NCBI RefSeq assembly: GCF_000741135.1
Contig: NZ_JGYU01000001.1
Coordinates: 186,001 to 250,000, forward strand
Direction: 5' to 3'
DNA length: 64,000 nucleotides
Origin: Bifidobacterium choerinum
GTDB lineage: Bacteria > Actinomycetota > Actinomycetes > Actinomycetales > Bifidobacteriaceae
Position numbers and translations under genes: made by a program. Numbering within the stretch: the first letter of the stretch is position 1; each line of letters begins with the position of its first letter. Positions 1 through 11,914 of this stretch are shown here, piece by piece. The notes under the pieces are model-generated. The model was not told the origin of the DNA. It saw nothing but the letters and a program-made list of their open reading frames with translations, and did no database searches.

Positions 1-57
1 AAGAGCTTTGGTCATACCTGTTAACCTACGCGGCTTGCGGGACGAAGACCCATACGG

Positions 58-98
58 AAACGTCCGCCGCGCATGCTGCGGATGCACGACGGACGTTT
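58..98 (-). terminator. Possible hairpin terminator downstream of the membrane protein gene
   Basis: A perfect 9-bp inverted repeat (AAACGTCCG at 58-66 and CGGACGTTT at 90-98) with a 23-nt loop lies just after the stop codon at 142 on the minus strand. The T run of the left arm would end up at the 3' side of a minus-strand transcript. The loop is long for an intrinsic terminator. Confidence 0.4.
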
Positions 99-141
99 CG
101 ACGAAATACGGTGGTCGAGGCCTCCGTCCGTCGGCCCGCGT

Positions 142-594
142 TCACTCCGTCTTCGGGTACTTCGCCGTGTCTCCGGCGTCCTCGGCGCGCTCGTCGACGT
201 CGTTCTCGAGGATCTCGTCGTTGACCGAGCCGAAGGGGTAGACGAAGATCATCAGCATGCCGACGCAGCCGAGGAAATACAGCACGTCGCACAGCGCGAG
301 GGAGCCGAGGCTGACGAAATCGTTGGGGATGAGCAGGCCGACGACCATCAGGAACATGCCGATGACCGGCAGCAGCTGCCACACCCACGGGTTCGGCGCA
401 TGCTCCTGCGCCTTGATGCGCACCGACAGCGAGTAGAACGGGACGACGAACATCAGTCCGCCGACGATCGTCAGGATGTCGGAGAGCTTGATCCAGTTCC
501 ACAGCGGCACCGGCTGCGCGTTGTACATCAGGAAGGCGACGAACAGCACGATGGCGCCGACCCCCGAGACGATATACGCGTTCCTACGCTTCAT
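142..594 (-). CDS. Small integral membrane protein, function unknown (150 aa)
   Basis: I do not recognise a named family. The protein has four hydrophobic segments, roughly residues 7-24, 35-58, 70-92 and 95-118, and a strongly acidic, non-hydrophobic C-terminal tail of about 25 residues. The start at 594 is chosen because AGGAGG lies a few bases upstream; an upstream extension in the same frame is Arg-rich and looks like a frame artefact. A TACAAT box near 695-700 on the minus strand could be its -10 element. It is separated from the helicase operon upstream by a strong hairpin, so it is probably its own transcription unit. A membrane location is supported; no activity can be assigned. Confidence 0.75.
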   Translation of the reverse strand: MKRRNAYIVSGVGAIVLFVAFLMYNAQPVPLWNWIKLSDILTIVGGLMFVVPFYSLSVRIKAQEHAPNPWVWQLLPVIGMFLMVVGLLIPNDFVSLGSLALCDVLYFLGCVGMLMIFVYPFGSVNDEILENDVDERAEDAGDTAKYPKTE

Positions 595-707
595 GATGCC
601 TTCCTCCTGCCTGCCGCGGCCGCCGCCGGCCTCTCTCGTTGTGCGATCGGCGCGGCGCCGATGACGGCGCGACGCCGGTCGCCGATGTCGATTCACATTG
701 TAGCGAT

Positions 708-746
708 GCGCGGCCGCGCCCGCGTTCACGACGGGCGTGGCCGCGC
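708..746 (-). terminator. Hairpin terminator after the orn-HAD-helicase run
   Basis: A 15-bp stem (708-722 with 732-746, one G-U pair) and a 9-nt loop lie 20 bp past the helicase stop codon. No T tract follows on the minus strand. Confidence 0.55.
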
Positions 747-765
747 ATGCGGGAACGACAAAGGC

Positions 766-2187
766 TCAGAACAGCTCGTCCTGCGCGAACTCGTCGTCGT
801 CCCCGGCCGCCGTCTGCGCGTGCCCCTGCGCGGCGACGATCGACGAGGCGCCGTCCTCGTGCAATGCGCGCGCCGCTTGCGCCGAACGTTCGCGCAATGT
901 GCCGTCGAGGCGCACGGCGTCGTCGCTGACGTCGAACATGCGGTTGCTGACGCCGTTGAGGAACAGCCCGTCGAGCCGTTCGACGCGGGACAATGCGACG
1001 TAGCCCATGCCGGGCGCGAAGGTGCGCTTGAGGTCCATGACGGCCGCGTCGAGCGTCATGCCCTGCGACTTGTGGATCGTGATCGCCCACGCGCAGCGCA
1101 GCGGCACCTGCGAGACGGCGGCGAGCGTCTTCTCGTTGTCGGTGAGCTCCCAGTCGCTCGGCTTCATCGTCGCGATGTTGCCGTTCTCGAACGCGACGAT
1201 CGGCCAGCCGCCCTTGTTCTCCGGCGCGAAGCCGCGCACGGTGCCGAGCGACCCGTTGACGAACTGGTGGTCGGCGTCGTTGCGCACGGCCATGACCTCG
1301 GCGCCCTCCTTGAGCGTGAGCACGTCCGGGGCGAGCATGTTGCGTTTGAGCCGTTCGACGAGGTTCGCCGGCCCCGCGCAGGTCGCGTGGAACGTGTGCG
1401 CGGGCGCGTCGATCGCGGCGAGCATGCGGTCGTTGAGCTGGTCGGCCTGGCGGTTGACCGGGAACAGGTTGACGGCCGTCCTCCCCTCCGGCGGCCGCAC
1501 GCCGAGGCGCGTGACGAGCAGGTCGCGGTCCTGCCGCGTGACATGCCCTTCGCGGATGTCGGTCAGCACGCCGAGCAATGCGCCGTCGTCCTGACGGTGC
1601 TGCTCCTCGAGATAGCAGACGACCGGGTCGAGCTCGTCCCATGCGAAGGATTCGGTGATGAAGCCCTCCGGGTTGCGTCCGGCGCGCGCATAGCGCTCGC
1701 GTTCGGCGACGAATTCGGGGCTCGGCGCGACGACGTCGCGGTTGTGCGCCCCGACGCTGACCGGCGGCAGCTGGAAGAAGTCGCCGGAGAGCACGACCTG
1801 CACGCCGCCGAACGGACGGTCGTCGCGCCGCACGATGCGCATCGCGCGGTCGACCATGTCGAACAGCCACGCGTGCATCATCGAGACCTCGTCGACGACG
1901 AGGACGTCGGTGGCCTGCAGCGCCTTGCGCCGGCGCGTGCGCACGTTCTTGAGCGTCTGCTCGGTGAGCGCGTTCGCGACGCCGAGGCCGCTCCACGAAT
2001 GGATCGTCTGACCGTTGATGTGCGTGGCCGCGATGCCCGTGGACGCCGTGACGGCGACGCTCGCCCCGCGCCGGCGCGCGGCGGCGATGAACTCGTTGAG
2101 CGTGTACGTCTTGCCGGCGCCGGGCGCGCCGGTGAGGAAGACGGACGCGCCGGCGTCCATGATCTCGAGCGCCTCGGCCTGCCGCAT
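766..2187 (-). CDS. PIF1-like SF1 DNA helicase (473 aa)
   Basis: ATP-dependent DNA helicase of the PIF1/RecD-like SF1B group. Walker A GAPGAGKT is at residues 20-27, Walker B is VVDEVS with DE at about 99-100, then GDFFQLPP (motif III), and near the C-terminal third AITIHKSQGMTLD and YVALSRV (motifs V and VI), which are diagnostic for the family. It is short and has no added domains except an acidic tail ending DDDEFAQDELF, which could bind a partner protein. The start ATG shares one base with the stop codon of the HAD gene upstream (TGATG), so translation is probably coupled. PIF1-like helicases act on forks, R-loops or G-quadruplexes; the exact role here is inferred only from the family. 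Confidence 0.88.
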   Translation of the reverse strand: MRQAEALEIMDAGASVFLTGAPGAGKTYTLNEFIAAARRRGASVAVTASTGIAATHINGQTIHSWSGLGVANALTEQTLKNVRTRRRKALQATDVLVVDEVSMMHAWLFDMVDRAMRIVRRDDRPFGGVQVVLSGDFFQLPPVSVGAHNRDVVAPSPEFVAERERYARAGRNPEGFITESFAWDELDPVVCYLEEQHRQDDGALLGVLTDIREGHVTRQDRDLLVTRLGVRPPEGRTAVNLFPVNRQADQLNDRMLAAIDAPAHTFHATCAGPANLVERLKRNMLAPDVLTLKEGAEVMAVRNDADHQFVNGSLGTVRGFAPENKGGWPIVAFENGNIATMKPSDWELTDNEKTLAAVSQVPLRCAWAITIHKSQGMTLDAAVMDLKRTFAPGMGYVALSRVERLDGLFLNGVSNRMFDVSDDAVRLDGTLRERSAQAARALHEDGASSIVAAQGHAQTAAGDDDEFAQDELF

Positions 2188-3032
2188 CAGCGCACCAGCC
2201 GATCGACGACGCGGATCACGCCTTCCTCCGTGTTCGCCGGCGCCAGATAATGCGCGACCTTCCTGACCTGCGGATGCGCGTTCGCCATCGCGAACGAATA
2301 CTCGCCCTCGCGCAGCATGCCGATGTCGTTCGGATAGTCGCCGAAGACCATCGTCTGCGCGCGCGTGACGCCGAGCGCGCGCTGCAGCGCCTTGACACCC
2401 TCGCCCTTGTTGACGTGGCCGTCCATGATGTCGACCCAGTGCGCGCTCGACGCGGTCGCCGTGTACGGGGATTCGACGAAGCCGAGTTCGCGTTCGGCCA
2501 TCGCCTGCGCGTCGCCGAAGTCGAAGATCGCGAGCTTGAGGATCTGCTCGTCCTTGTAGCGCAGCACCTCGCGCAGATCGGGCACGACGGTCAGCTTCGT
2601 GTAGTATTTGCTCGCCTCGGCGATGAACGGCGCGTCGTCGCGGCTGACGTAGGCGCCTCCGAGCGCGCAGATGACGAGGCCGAGGTCCTCGCTCGTGCGT
2701 TCCGTCATCGCGATCGTCTCGTCGACGATCGCGCCGCTGACGCCGTGCGTCTCGATGACCTTGCCGTCGAGCGCGACGACGTTGCCGTTCTCGGCGATGA
2801 TCGGCAGCCGCTGCGGCGCGTCGGCGAACATCCTCTCGAGCGTCTGGTATTGGCGGCCGCTCGCCGGCACGAAGCGCACGCCGAGCTGCGTGAGCCGGTC
2901 GAGCATCGGCTTGAAGCCGAGCGGGATCTGGCTGTCGCCGTCGAGCAGCGTGCCGTCCATGTCCGCGACGACGAGCCTGATGTCGTTAAGCGGCTCGAGC
3001 GTCTTCCAATCCTTGGGTTCCTCATTCGTCAT
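2187..3032 (-). CDS. HAD-superfamily (Cof-type) phosphatase (281 aa)
   Basis: Motif I is VADMDGTLLDGD near residue 20, giving the nucleophile Asp and the general acid Asp. A C2-type cap follows, then NKGEGVKAL (motif III lysine region) and VFGDYPNDIGML (motif IV), as in Cof/YidA-type sugar-phosphate or nucleotide phosphatases. The cytoplasmic substrate cannot be read from the sequence. Start at 3032 (MTNEEPKD) is preferred over two upstream Mets because AGGAGG lies about 13 nt upstream and the extra residues are not family-like. It lies 102 bp after orn and is coupled to the helicase gene behind it. Confidence 0.88.
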   Translation of the reverse strand: MTNEEPKDWKTLEPLNDIRLVVADMDGTLLDGDSQIPLGFKPMLDRLTQLGVRFVPASGRQYQTLERMFADAPQRLPIIAENGNVVALDGKVIETHGVSGAIVDETIAMTERTSEDLGLVICALGGAYVSRDDAPFIAEASKYYTKLTVVPDLREVLRYKDEQILKLAIFDFGDAQAMAERELGFVESPYTATASSAHWVDIMDGHVNKGEGVKALQRALGVTRAQTMVFGDYPNDIGMLREGEYSFAMANAHPQVRKVAHYLAPANTEEGVIRVVDRLVR

Positions 3033-3134
3033 GGTGTGCGGGTGCCTCCTCATCCTCGCTGTGTCGTTACGTGTGCGACCGCGCGATGTCCGCGGTCGTG
3101 GAAGTATGCGTTGTGCGGCGCGCACCGCGGCCGT

Positions 3135-3782
3135 TCACTGCCGCGCGATGCTCGTGCGCTCGATGTCGCCGGCGATCCGCTTCGCCTCGGCCGCGTCGGG
3201 GCCGGGCTCCGGCGCCATGACGGCCGCGCGGTAGTAGCGCAGCTCGTCGAGCGATTCGATGATGTCGGCGAGCGCGCGGTGGCCGCCGTTTTTCGCCGGG
3301 CGGTTCTCGTAGACGGCCGGATACCAGCGACGCGCGAGCTCCTTGATCGTGCTCACGTCGATGACGCGGTAGTGCAGCCGGCTCATCAGGTCCGGCATGT
3401 AGCGGTCGAGGAACTTCTTGTCGGAGCCGACCGAGTTGCCGGCGAGCAGCGGCTTGACGCCTTCGGGGATGAAGCGCGTGACGTAGTCGATGACCTTCCG
3501 CTCGGCCTCCTCGACGCTCAGGCCCTGCTCCCATTCGGTGATGAGGCCGGAACGGGTGTGCATTGCACGCACGAAGTCGTTCATATGCGCGACGGCCGCG
3601 TCGGAGGGACGGATGACGAGGTCGATGCCGTCGTCGAGCACGTTGAGTTCGAAGTCGGTGGGCACGACGGAGATCTCGCACAGCTCGTCGTGGAAGATGT
3701 CGAGCCCCGTCATCTCGCAGTCGATCCAGATGAGTCGTGAATTCGTCGCCGAGTACACCTCGTCGTCATGTGCTTCCACCAT
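3135..3782 (-). CDS. orn: Oligoribonuclease (215 aa)
   Basis: 3'-5' exoribonuclease that degrades very short RNAs (including pGpG) to mononucleotides. DEDDh family: the first acidic pair is in WIDCEMTG (D21, E23), a second Asp is in [15 protein letters not shown], and the His-Asp pair is in [13 protein letters not shown]. Length is close to the usual 180-210 residues, with a short N-terminal and C-terminal extension. A Shine-Dalgarno (AAGGAAAGAGG) precedes the ATG at 3782. It heads a minus-strand run with a HAD phosphatase and a helicase; a joint role in nucleic acid clean-up is possible but only suggested by the neighbours. Confidence 0.95.
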   Translation of the reverse strand: MVEAHDDEVYSATNSRLIWIDCEMTGLDIFHDELCEISVVPTDFELNVLDDGIDLVIRPSDAAVAHMNDFVRAMHTRSGLITEWEQGLSVEEAERKVIDYVTRFIPEGVKPLLAGNSVGSDKKFLDRYMPDLMSRLHYRVIDVSTIKELARRWYPAVYENRPAKNGGHRALADIIESLDELRYYRAAVMAPEPGPDAAEAKRIAGDIERTSIARQ

Positions 3783-3927
3783 AGCGTGCCTCTTTCCTTG
3801 TGTTCCGTTGATGCATCCGGGCGGCGCGCGGCCGTCGCGGGTTCGCGGCGCGCGGCCGTGCCGACTTCGCGCCGAACATTCGAGCCTACCTCACGTCGCC
3901 CCGCCGTCGCCAGTTCTATCCTGACCG

Positions 3928-4008
3928 CAAAACAAAAGCGCCGTGCGCAGCCGGAGACGACGGACGGGGCCGCGCACGGTTCCATGTGCGCGACCCCGTC
4001 GTGTCGTC
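3928..4008 (-). terminator. Intrinsic terminator of the surface-protein gene
   Basis: A long imperfect hairpin (3956-4008, stem including ACGGGG / CCCCGT and GCGCAC / GTGCGC) is followed on the minus strand by GCGCTTTTGTTTTGC (3928-3943). This is one of the few hairpins in the window with a clear T-rich tail. Confidence 0.75.
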
Positions 4009-4043
4009 AGCGTATGAGCGGCCGTTCAGCGGCCGCCTTTCGC

Positions 4044-4640
4044 TCAGCCGGCGTGACGTCCGTTCGGGCGATGGCGCTTCAGCTGCAGCGTGCCGAGTCC
4101 CGAGCACAGCAGCGCGGCGGCGACGCAGATGATGAGCGCGACGCTCGAGCCGGTGTTCGCCGTCGACGTGTTCGTCGTCTCGGCCGGCGCCGTCGGCTGA
4201 TGCTCCGGCTTCGGATCCGGCGTCGCCGGCTGCTGCGCGACGGCGAGGCGTCCGTTGTTGCCAAGTGCAACGTCGACGGTCGTGCCGTCCCAGCGCGGCG
4301 CGATCGCGGCGGTCGCCGTCTTCGTCACGTTGTCCTTCTTCGCGACCGTGTAGTTCGCCAGGCCCATGCGCACGGTGCCGGCCGGCACGAAGACGTCGCC
4401 GGTCGTGACCGACTTGTCGGTCCAGACACGGCCGTTCGAACGCGGGTCGAGCGGGTTGCCGACGCCTTCGGTCCACTGCGTGAAGGTCGTCGGGTCGGCG
4501 GTCGCCGTCAGTTCGGCGGCCTGCGCGCGGCCGACGCCGAACACGGCGCTCGCGACGAGCATCGCGAAGGTCACGACGAGCGCAGCGATGCGAACGGTGG
4601 CATTGCGCGTCCTCGACTGCCGTGTAGCCTGGGTGTCCAT
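4044..4640 (-). CDS. Small secreted surface protein with sortase-like C-terminus, probably internally truncated (198 aa)
   Basis: The N-terminus has a basic region, a hydrophobic core and AQAA (Sec signal peptide, cleavage near residue 43). The mature part begins with a segment containing TQWTEG and GRVWTDKSV, the opening motif of large actinobacterial fimbrial or von Willebrand-type surface proteins. After about 100 residues the chain passes into a Pro/Thr/Glu linker, then TANTGSS, a hydrophobic helix and KRHR, laid out like an LPXTG anchor, but the LPXTG motif itself is replaced by TANTG. Such proteins normally run to many hundred residues, so the middle seems missing. Start at 4640 has AAGGA upstream. 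No pilin or sortase gene lies next to it. Adhesion is inferred, not shown. Confidence 0.75.
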   Translation of the reverse strand: MDTQATRQSRTRNATVRIAALVVTFAMLVASAVFGVGRAQAAELTATADPTTFTQWTEGVGNPLDPRSNGRVWTDKSVTTGDVFVPAGTVRMGLANYTVAKKDNVTKTATAAIAPRWDGTTVDVALGNNGRLAVAQQPATPDPKPEHQPTAPAETTNTSTANTGSSVALIICVAAALLCSGLGTLQLKRHRPNGRHAG

Positions 4641-4849
4641 GAAGGGGTTCCTTACTGCCTCTTGGTGTTGGAAATCGCCGCGATTGCGATGATTCCCTGA
4701 CTCTTTGGCCGTATCGCCCACACCGGCGGCTTTCTCCACTGGTGAACGAATACGATATCATCCTCAACAATACTGGAAGGTTTGCACAATATCTCCATAT
4801 CCGGCCCACCGTACGGACTGCATCGGCGCCAATCCTCCGTCGCATTGTC

Positions 4850-5030
4850 CCCCACCCACAGAATGCCATTCCGACGGCCAACCATGACAGTATTCGGGTG
4901 GCCCACCTACAGAATGCCGTCGCATCCCTTGTCAACGGTAGTATTCTGGTGCCTCACCCAAATACGACCACCGCACCGCACAATGACGGCAGTATGTAGG
5001 TGACCTCACCCGAATACTGTCGCCTCAGCG
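4850..5030. repeat. Degenerate ~51-bp tandem repeat of hairpin units
   Basis: Within the 500-bp gap between the surface protein and guaB, the motif CCCACAGAATGCC and its partner GGCAGTAT..GGGTG recur: CAGAATGCC at 4859 and 4910, a weaker copy near 4959, and another near 5010. The two halves are inverted versions of each other, so each unit can form a hairpin. The same unit fills the array at 13450-13990. The remaining part of the gap (4641-4850) shows no gene; it probably contains the promoter of the surface protein. Confidence 0.7.
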
Positions 5031-5043
5031 GCCAAACAGAACG

Positions 5044-5084
5044 AAAAGGGCCGTCCCCGTATGGCTGCAGCCATATGGGGACGG
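5044..5084 (-). terminator. Intrinsic terminator of guaB
   Basis: An almost perfect hairpin: GCCGTCCCC at 5050-5058 pairs with GGGGACGGC at 5076-5084, and the inner TATGGCTGCAGCCATA is itself palindromic. On the minus strand it is followed by CCCTTTTCGTT. It lies 67 bp past the guaB stop. Confidence 0.8.
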
Positions 5085-5150
5085 CTCGGTGCTTGCGCAG
5101 TGCGTCAATCCGCGGCACGCACGGTCTTCGCCATGCGCGCGCGGCGGCGA

Positions 5151-7988
<2,838 letters not shown>

Positions 7989-7992
<4 letters not shown>

Positions 7993-8648
7993 AGACCCAG
8001 CCCGCCGCCGTTCATATGAATCATGCGACGGATGACCGAAGCCGGGACGACGCCCTCGCGCAGGATCTCGACGCCGTCGCGCGCGAGAGGATCGGCGGCG
8101 ACGACGGTGCTCGCGACATGCCCCGCGGTCGCACCGCCGTCGAGATAGAGGTCGACGTCGTCGCCGAAGGCGCGCACCGCCTCGTCGACGCTCTGCGCGC
8201 TCTCGTCGCCCGAACGGTTCGCGCTCGACGCGGCGAGCGGGCCGGTCGCGCGCAGCACCTCGAGGCACAGATGCGAGTTCGGCACGCGGATCGCCTGCGT
8301 GCGTCCGCCGCGCGCGTCGCGGCTCGTCGTGCACAGCGTGCAGTCGTCGTCGGCGAGCGCGATCGGCGAGAACGCGCCGGGCAGCAGCTGCGCGGCGAGA
8401 CGGTTGAGCGGCGGCGGCAGCACGAGGCCGAGCCCGTCGAGGTCGTCGACCGAGGCCATGATCACCTGCAGCGCCTTCGTGCGCGGACGCCGCTTGGCCC
8501 GGTAGATCCGTGCGATCGCGTCGGCGTTGCGCGGATCGCACGCGATGCCGTAGACGGTGTCGGTCGGCAGCACGATGAGGCCGCCGCCTTCGACGACCTT
8601 CCTCGCCTCGCGCAGCGACCCCTCATCGATGGTCCGTACGTCGCTCAT
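7989..8648 (-). CDS. L-threonylcarbamoyladenylate synthase, Sua5/YwlC/YrdC family (219 aa)
   Basis: Makes threonylcarbamoyl-AMP from threonine, bicarbonate and ATP for the t6A37 modification of tRNAs reading ANN codons. The YrdC fold shows the opening GGLIVLPTDTVYGIACD, KRRPRTKALQVI (the KxR..KxxP nucleotide-binding region) and ATGPLAASSANRSGDES. About 200 residues matches the YwlC-type single-domain enzymes without the C-terminal Sua5 domain. Start at 8648 (MSDVRTID) follows GGGGAG. It lies between prmC (126 bp upstream) and the sugar-phosphate transferase gene, with which it overlaps. Confidence 0.93.
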
Positions 8649-8773
8649 GCTCGCTCCCCGCCTTTCCGCGTTGCTGATAGTTCGATGTTCCGCGATGTTC
8701 CCGCGATGTTCCTTCAGTGCCGTCGCGCACGACGGCCTTCGGTGACGACTGTAGTCGCCGCGGCGGCCGCCGC

Positions 8774-9799
8774 CTACCGCGTCGCCACGAGGTAGCGCGG
8801 GCGTCCGGTGAGGTCGATCTCGGTGCGCGCGTCGGCGAATCCGCTCGCGCGCGCGAACGCGACGGTGCGGTCCGTCTGCGTGACGTCGTGCTCCATGATG
8901 AGGACGCCGTCGGGACGCAGCAGCGCCGCCGCGCGCACGATGATGCGCTCCGGCACCATCATGCCATCGGCGGATCCGCCGTAGAGCGCGGTCTGCGGGT
9001 CGTATTCGCGCACCTCGAACTGTTCGGGCACGTCGGTCAGCGGAATGTACGGCGGGTTGCTGACGACGACGTCGACGGTGCCGTCGAGCTGCGCGAGCGT
9101 CGTCGGACAGGTCGCGTCGGCGATCTCGAGATGGTAGTTCGCGGTGATGTCGGGGAAGACGGCGCCCGTCTCCTGCACGTTGCGGCGCGTCCACTGCGCG
9201 GCGAGCACGTCCTTCTCGACGCCCCACACCTGCGCGCCGGGCACCTCGGTGGCGATCGCCAGGCCGATCGCGCCGCTGCCGGCGCACAGGTCGACGACGC
9301 GCGGGCAGTACAGGCCGTTGCGCGTGACCCAGCCGATGGCCTCGTCGACGAGCAGCTCGGTCTCCTGACGCGGGATGAACACGCCGGGACCGACCTTGAT
9401 GTCCAGATACCTGAACGGCACATGGCCGACGATGTACTGCAGCGGCTCGCGGCGCTCGCGGCGCGCGAGCATCGCCGAATAGTCGGCGAGCGCGGCGTCG
9501 ACGCCGATTGATTTGCCGGCGACGAGCTTCGTGACGCCGTCGCCGAGCAGCGCCGCCTTGTCGACGTCGCTCAGCGAGGCGCGCGTCGCCTCGGCGAGCA
9601 GCAGCTTCGCGTCGTGGCGCGGCGTGTCGACGCCGACGCGGGCGAGGCGTTCGCCGCCGGCCGCGATGAGGTCGGCGACGCTGCCAGCGGCGTTCGTCGG
9701 CGCGTTGTCCGTCGGCGTGGAAGGGCGCGGCGTTCCCACTGCGCGCGCCGTCGCCGCGTCGCTCATGTCGTCGCTCATGTCGTCGGTCGTCGATGCCAT
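8774..9799 (-). CDS. prmC: Release factor glutamine methyltransferase PrmC/HemK (341 aa)
   Basis: Uses S-adenosylmethionine to methylate the Gln of the GGQ motif in release factors RF1 and RF2. An N-terminal helical domain is followed by the Rossmann methyltransferase: VVDLCAGSGAIGLAIA (SAM motif I) and VVSNPPYIP (catalytic NPPY, which binds the substrate glutamine). The first 45 or so residues, rich in Asp, Thr and Ala, precede the family domain and look disordered. Start at 9799 (MASTTDD) is set by AGGAGG six bases upstream. It follows its substrate's gene, prfA, in the same direction. Confidence 0.95.
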   Translation of the reverse strand: MASTTDDMSDDMSDAATARAVGTPRPSTPTDNAPTNAAGSVADLIAAGGERLARVGVDTPRHDAKLLLAEATRASLSDVDKAALLGDGVTKLVAGKSIGVDAALADYSAMLARRERREPLQYIVGHVPFRYLDIKVGPGVFIPRQETELLVDEAIGWVTRNGLYCPRVVDLCAGSGAIGLAIATEVPGAQVWGVEKDVLAAQWTRRNVQETGAVFPDITANYHLEIADATCPTTLAQLDGTVDVVVSNPPYIPLTDVPEQFEVREYDPQTALYGGSADGMMVPERIIVRAAALLRPDGVLIMEHDVTQTDRTVAFARASGFADARTEIDLTGRPRYLVATR

Positions 9800-9898
9800 C
9801 GTCGCCTCCTGCATGTCTGGTGCTGTCGTCTGTCGTGACGCGTTCGCGTCGGCCGCGCCCGCGTCTGCGTTCGTCGTCGGCGCGCGCCGCGCGATCGC

Positions 9899-10996
9899 TC
9901 AGTCGTTGCCTTTCGCGAGACGCTGCGCCTCGTCGGCCTGGATGTCGCTGTCGATGACGGCCTGCAGGTCGCCGTCGAGCACGGCGTCGAGATTGTACGC
10001 CTTGTAGTTCGTGCGGTGGTCGACGATGCGGTTCTCCGGGAAGTTGTAGGTGCGGATGCGTTCGGAACGGTCGAGCGAACGCACCTGCGAGTGGCGCATG
10101 TCGGCGGCCTCGGCGGCCTCCTGCTCGTGCTTCATCGCGAGCAGGCGGCTCTTGAGGACGCGCAGCGCCGACGCGCGGTTCTGGATCTGCGACTTCTCGT
10201 CCTGCATGTTCACGACGATGCCGGTCGGGATGTGCGTCATGCGCACCGCTGAATACGTCGTGTTGACGGACTGGCCGCCGGGACCGGAGCTCATGAAGGT
10301 GTCGATTTTGAGGTCCTTCGGGTCGATTTCGATCTCGTCGTCGTCTTCGTCGGCCTCCGGGAACACGATGACGCCGGCGGCCGAGGTCTGGATGCGCCCC
10401 TGCGATTCGGTCACCGGGATGCGCTGCACGCGGTGCACGCCGCCCTCGTACTTGAGCGACGCCCAGACGCCCTCCTCGGGCGCCGGCGTGCCCTTCGCGC
10501 GGATCGCGAGCTGCACGTCCTTGACGCCGCCGAGCTCGGTCGAGTTCTCGTTCTGGATCGTCGTGATCCAGCCGCGCTTCTCGGCGTAGCGCGTGTACAT
10601 GCGCAGCAGGTCGCCGGCGAACAGCGCGGCCTCCTCGCCGCCGGTGCCGGCCTTGATCTCCATGATCACGTCGCGCGCGTCGTCGGGGTCGCGCGGGATG
10701 AGCGCCGTGCGCAGCCGCTCCTCGGCCGCCGGCAGCGCCTCTTCGATCCGTTTCGCCTCGGCTTCGAAATCGGGATCCTCCCCCGCCATCTCGCGGGCGG
10801 CCTCGAGGTCGTCGCGGAGGTGCAGATAATCGCCGTACGCGTTCACGATCGAGCCGAGCTCGGCGTAGCGCCGCCCCAGCTTGCGCATCTTGTCCGGGGA
10901 CGACGCCACGTCCGGCTGCACCATCTCCTTCTCGATCCTGCGGTATTCCTCAAGTGCGGTACGCGCCGCCGGGAACTGTTCCTCTGCCTCTGCCAT
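9899..10996 (-). CDS. prfA: Peptide chain release factor 1 (365 aa)
   Basis: Recognises UAA and UAG stop codons in the ribosomal A site and triggers release of the peptide. The tripeptide anticodon is PVT at residues 194-196 (the PxT form that defines RF1), and the GGQ of the peptidyl-transferase contact loop is at 240-242. Length is normal. The start MAEAEEQ at 10996 is chosen because the in-frame sequence further upstream has no RF1 similarity; the Shine-Dalgarno (AAAGGCG) is modest. Divergent from rpmE and followed by prmC, which would methylate Q242. Confidence 0.97.
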   Translation of the reverse strand: MAEAEEQFPAARTALEEYRRIEKEMVQPDVASSPDKMRKLGRRYAELGSIVNAYGDYLHLRDDLEAAREMAGEDPDFEAEAKRIEEALPAAEERLRTALIPRDPDDARDVIMEIKAGTGGEEAALFAGDLLRMYTRYAEKRGWITTIQNENSTELGGVKDVQLAIRAKGTPAPEEGVWASLKYEGGVHRVQRIPVTESQGRIQTSAAGVIVFPEADEDDDEIEIDPKDLKIDTFMSSGPGGQSVNTTYSAVRMTHIPTGIVVNMQDEKSQIQNRASALRVLKSRLLAMKHEQEAAEAADMRHSQVRSLDRSERIRTYNFPENRIVDHRTNYKAYNLDAVLDGDLQAVIDSDIQADEAQRLAKGND

Positions 10997-11225
10997 CTTC
11001 GCCTTTTCGATGCTGCGGCCACGGGGCGCGCCGACCGGCGGCGCATGCGGCCTTTCGTCCAAACCGTTCCATCCTAGCAAGAACCGTTGTCGCAACGGCC
11101 GGAACGCCGGGGAAACGCGGATGCGCGCGGGCGGGAATAAACACGGCACCCGGGAAGTTGTCTGTGATGGCAAGGCTCGCGGTTCGCCACGGGACGAGCC
11201 GTGCGGCCGCGTCAATGCGCAGCCG

Positions 11226-11231
11226 TACAAT
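11226..11231 (+). promoter_or_regulatory. Possible -10 box of rpmE
   Basis: TACAAT lies 71 bp upstream of the rpmE start codon in the divergent prfA/rpmE spacer. No good -35 is visible at 16-18 bp. Confidence 0.4.
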
Positions 11232-11302
11232 GCATGTATCCGGTTCACGCCTGCCATCGGGGCATGGCGACCCGGGTCCCCCGTATCTTTAGGAGACAAA
11301 TT

Positions 11303-11515
11303 ATGCAGCCAGGAATTCATCCTGATTATCATGCGGTGCAGGTTACCTGCTCCTGCGGCAACACCTTCGTCACGAAGTCGACCGCCAAGGGCGACCATAT
11401 GACGGTGGATGTCTGCTCGAAGTGCCACCCGTTCTACACCGGTAAGCAGAAGATTCTGGATACCGGCGGCCGTGTGGCTCGCTTCGAGAAGCGCTACGGC
11501 AAGAAGAGCAGCTGA
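11303..11515 (+). CDS. rpmE: 50S ribosomal protein L31, zinc-binding form (70 aa)
   Basis: Small large-subunit protein at the subunit bridge. It begins MQPGIHPDY, the family start. It carries the four cysteines of the C+ form, CSC near residue 15 and CSKC near 36, which bind zinc. C+ L31 is normally the zinc-replete paralogue; a Cys-free copy is not in this window. AGGAGA precedes the ATG by six bases. It is followed at once by a rho-independent terminator, so it is monocistronic. Confidence 0.97.
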   Translation: MQPGIHPDYHAVQVTCSCGNTFVTKSTAKGDHMTVDVCSKCHPFYTGKQKILDTGGRVARFEKRYGKKSS

Positions 11516-11530
11516 CTCTCACGCTGATAC

Positions 11531-11560
11531 GAAAACGCCGGCCTTCGGGTCGGCGTTTTC
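11531..11560 (+). terminator. Intrinsic terminator of rpmE
   Basis: GAAAACGCCG and CGGCGTTTTC form a compact hairpin with a short loop, followed by GTTATG. The run of A in the left arm makes it usable on both strands. Confidence 0.8.
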
Positions 11561-11914
11561 GTTATGTGGGCACGCGCGGGGCATCTGTGCGGCGTCGGCG
11601 CACACGCGCCGTCCACATGTCACATGCGGCGGCTCGCGGACAAGTCGTTCCAGTCGTCGACCGCGGTCAGCGCACGCTCGGCACACAGTCGGCACATCAT
11701 CGACGCGCGACTGGCAGGCAGTCGGCGGACGGCCGACATACAGCCGCGGCATATGGTCGACACACGGTCGACGCATATGTACAGAGCAAGTCGGCACATG
11801 ATCGGCGCACGGTCGGCACACGGCCGGACGGCTGTGCTCATGCGACGCCATATGGTCACGTCGTTTGCTACACTTTAGCGAGTCGCATCCGCGGTGTTTT
11901 CCGCGAAACGACGT
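11561..11914. other. Gene-free region with short degenerate repeats, ahead of the tRNA
   Basis: No credible gene. The motif GTCGGCAC(A) and variants recur irregularly, for example at 11688 and 11790. A near-palindrome built from CATATGGTCGAC and GTCGACGCATATG spans about 11750-11779. TACACT at 11869-11874 would suit as the -10 of the tRNA promoter, about 40 bp ahead of the tRNA. Confidence 0.5.

Noticed and set aside
73..2250. Long plus-strand open frame (725 codons) opposite the helicase and membrane protein genes
   Set aside because: It is the antisense of real minus-strand genes in GC-rich DNA. Its translation is Arg/Ala/Val/Asp-rich with no motif, and the minus-strand frames carry clear family motifs.
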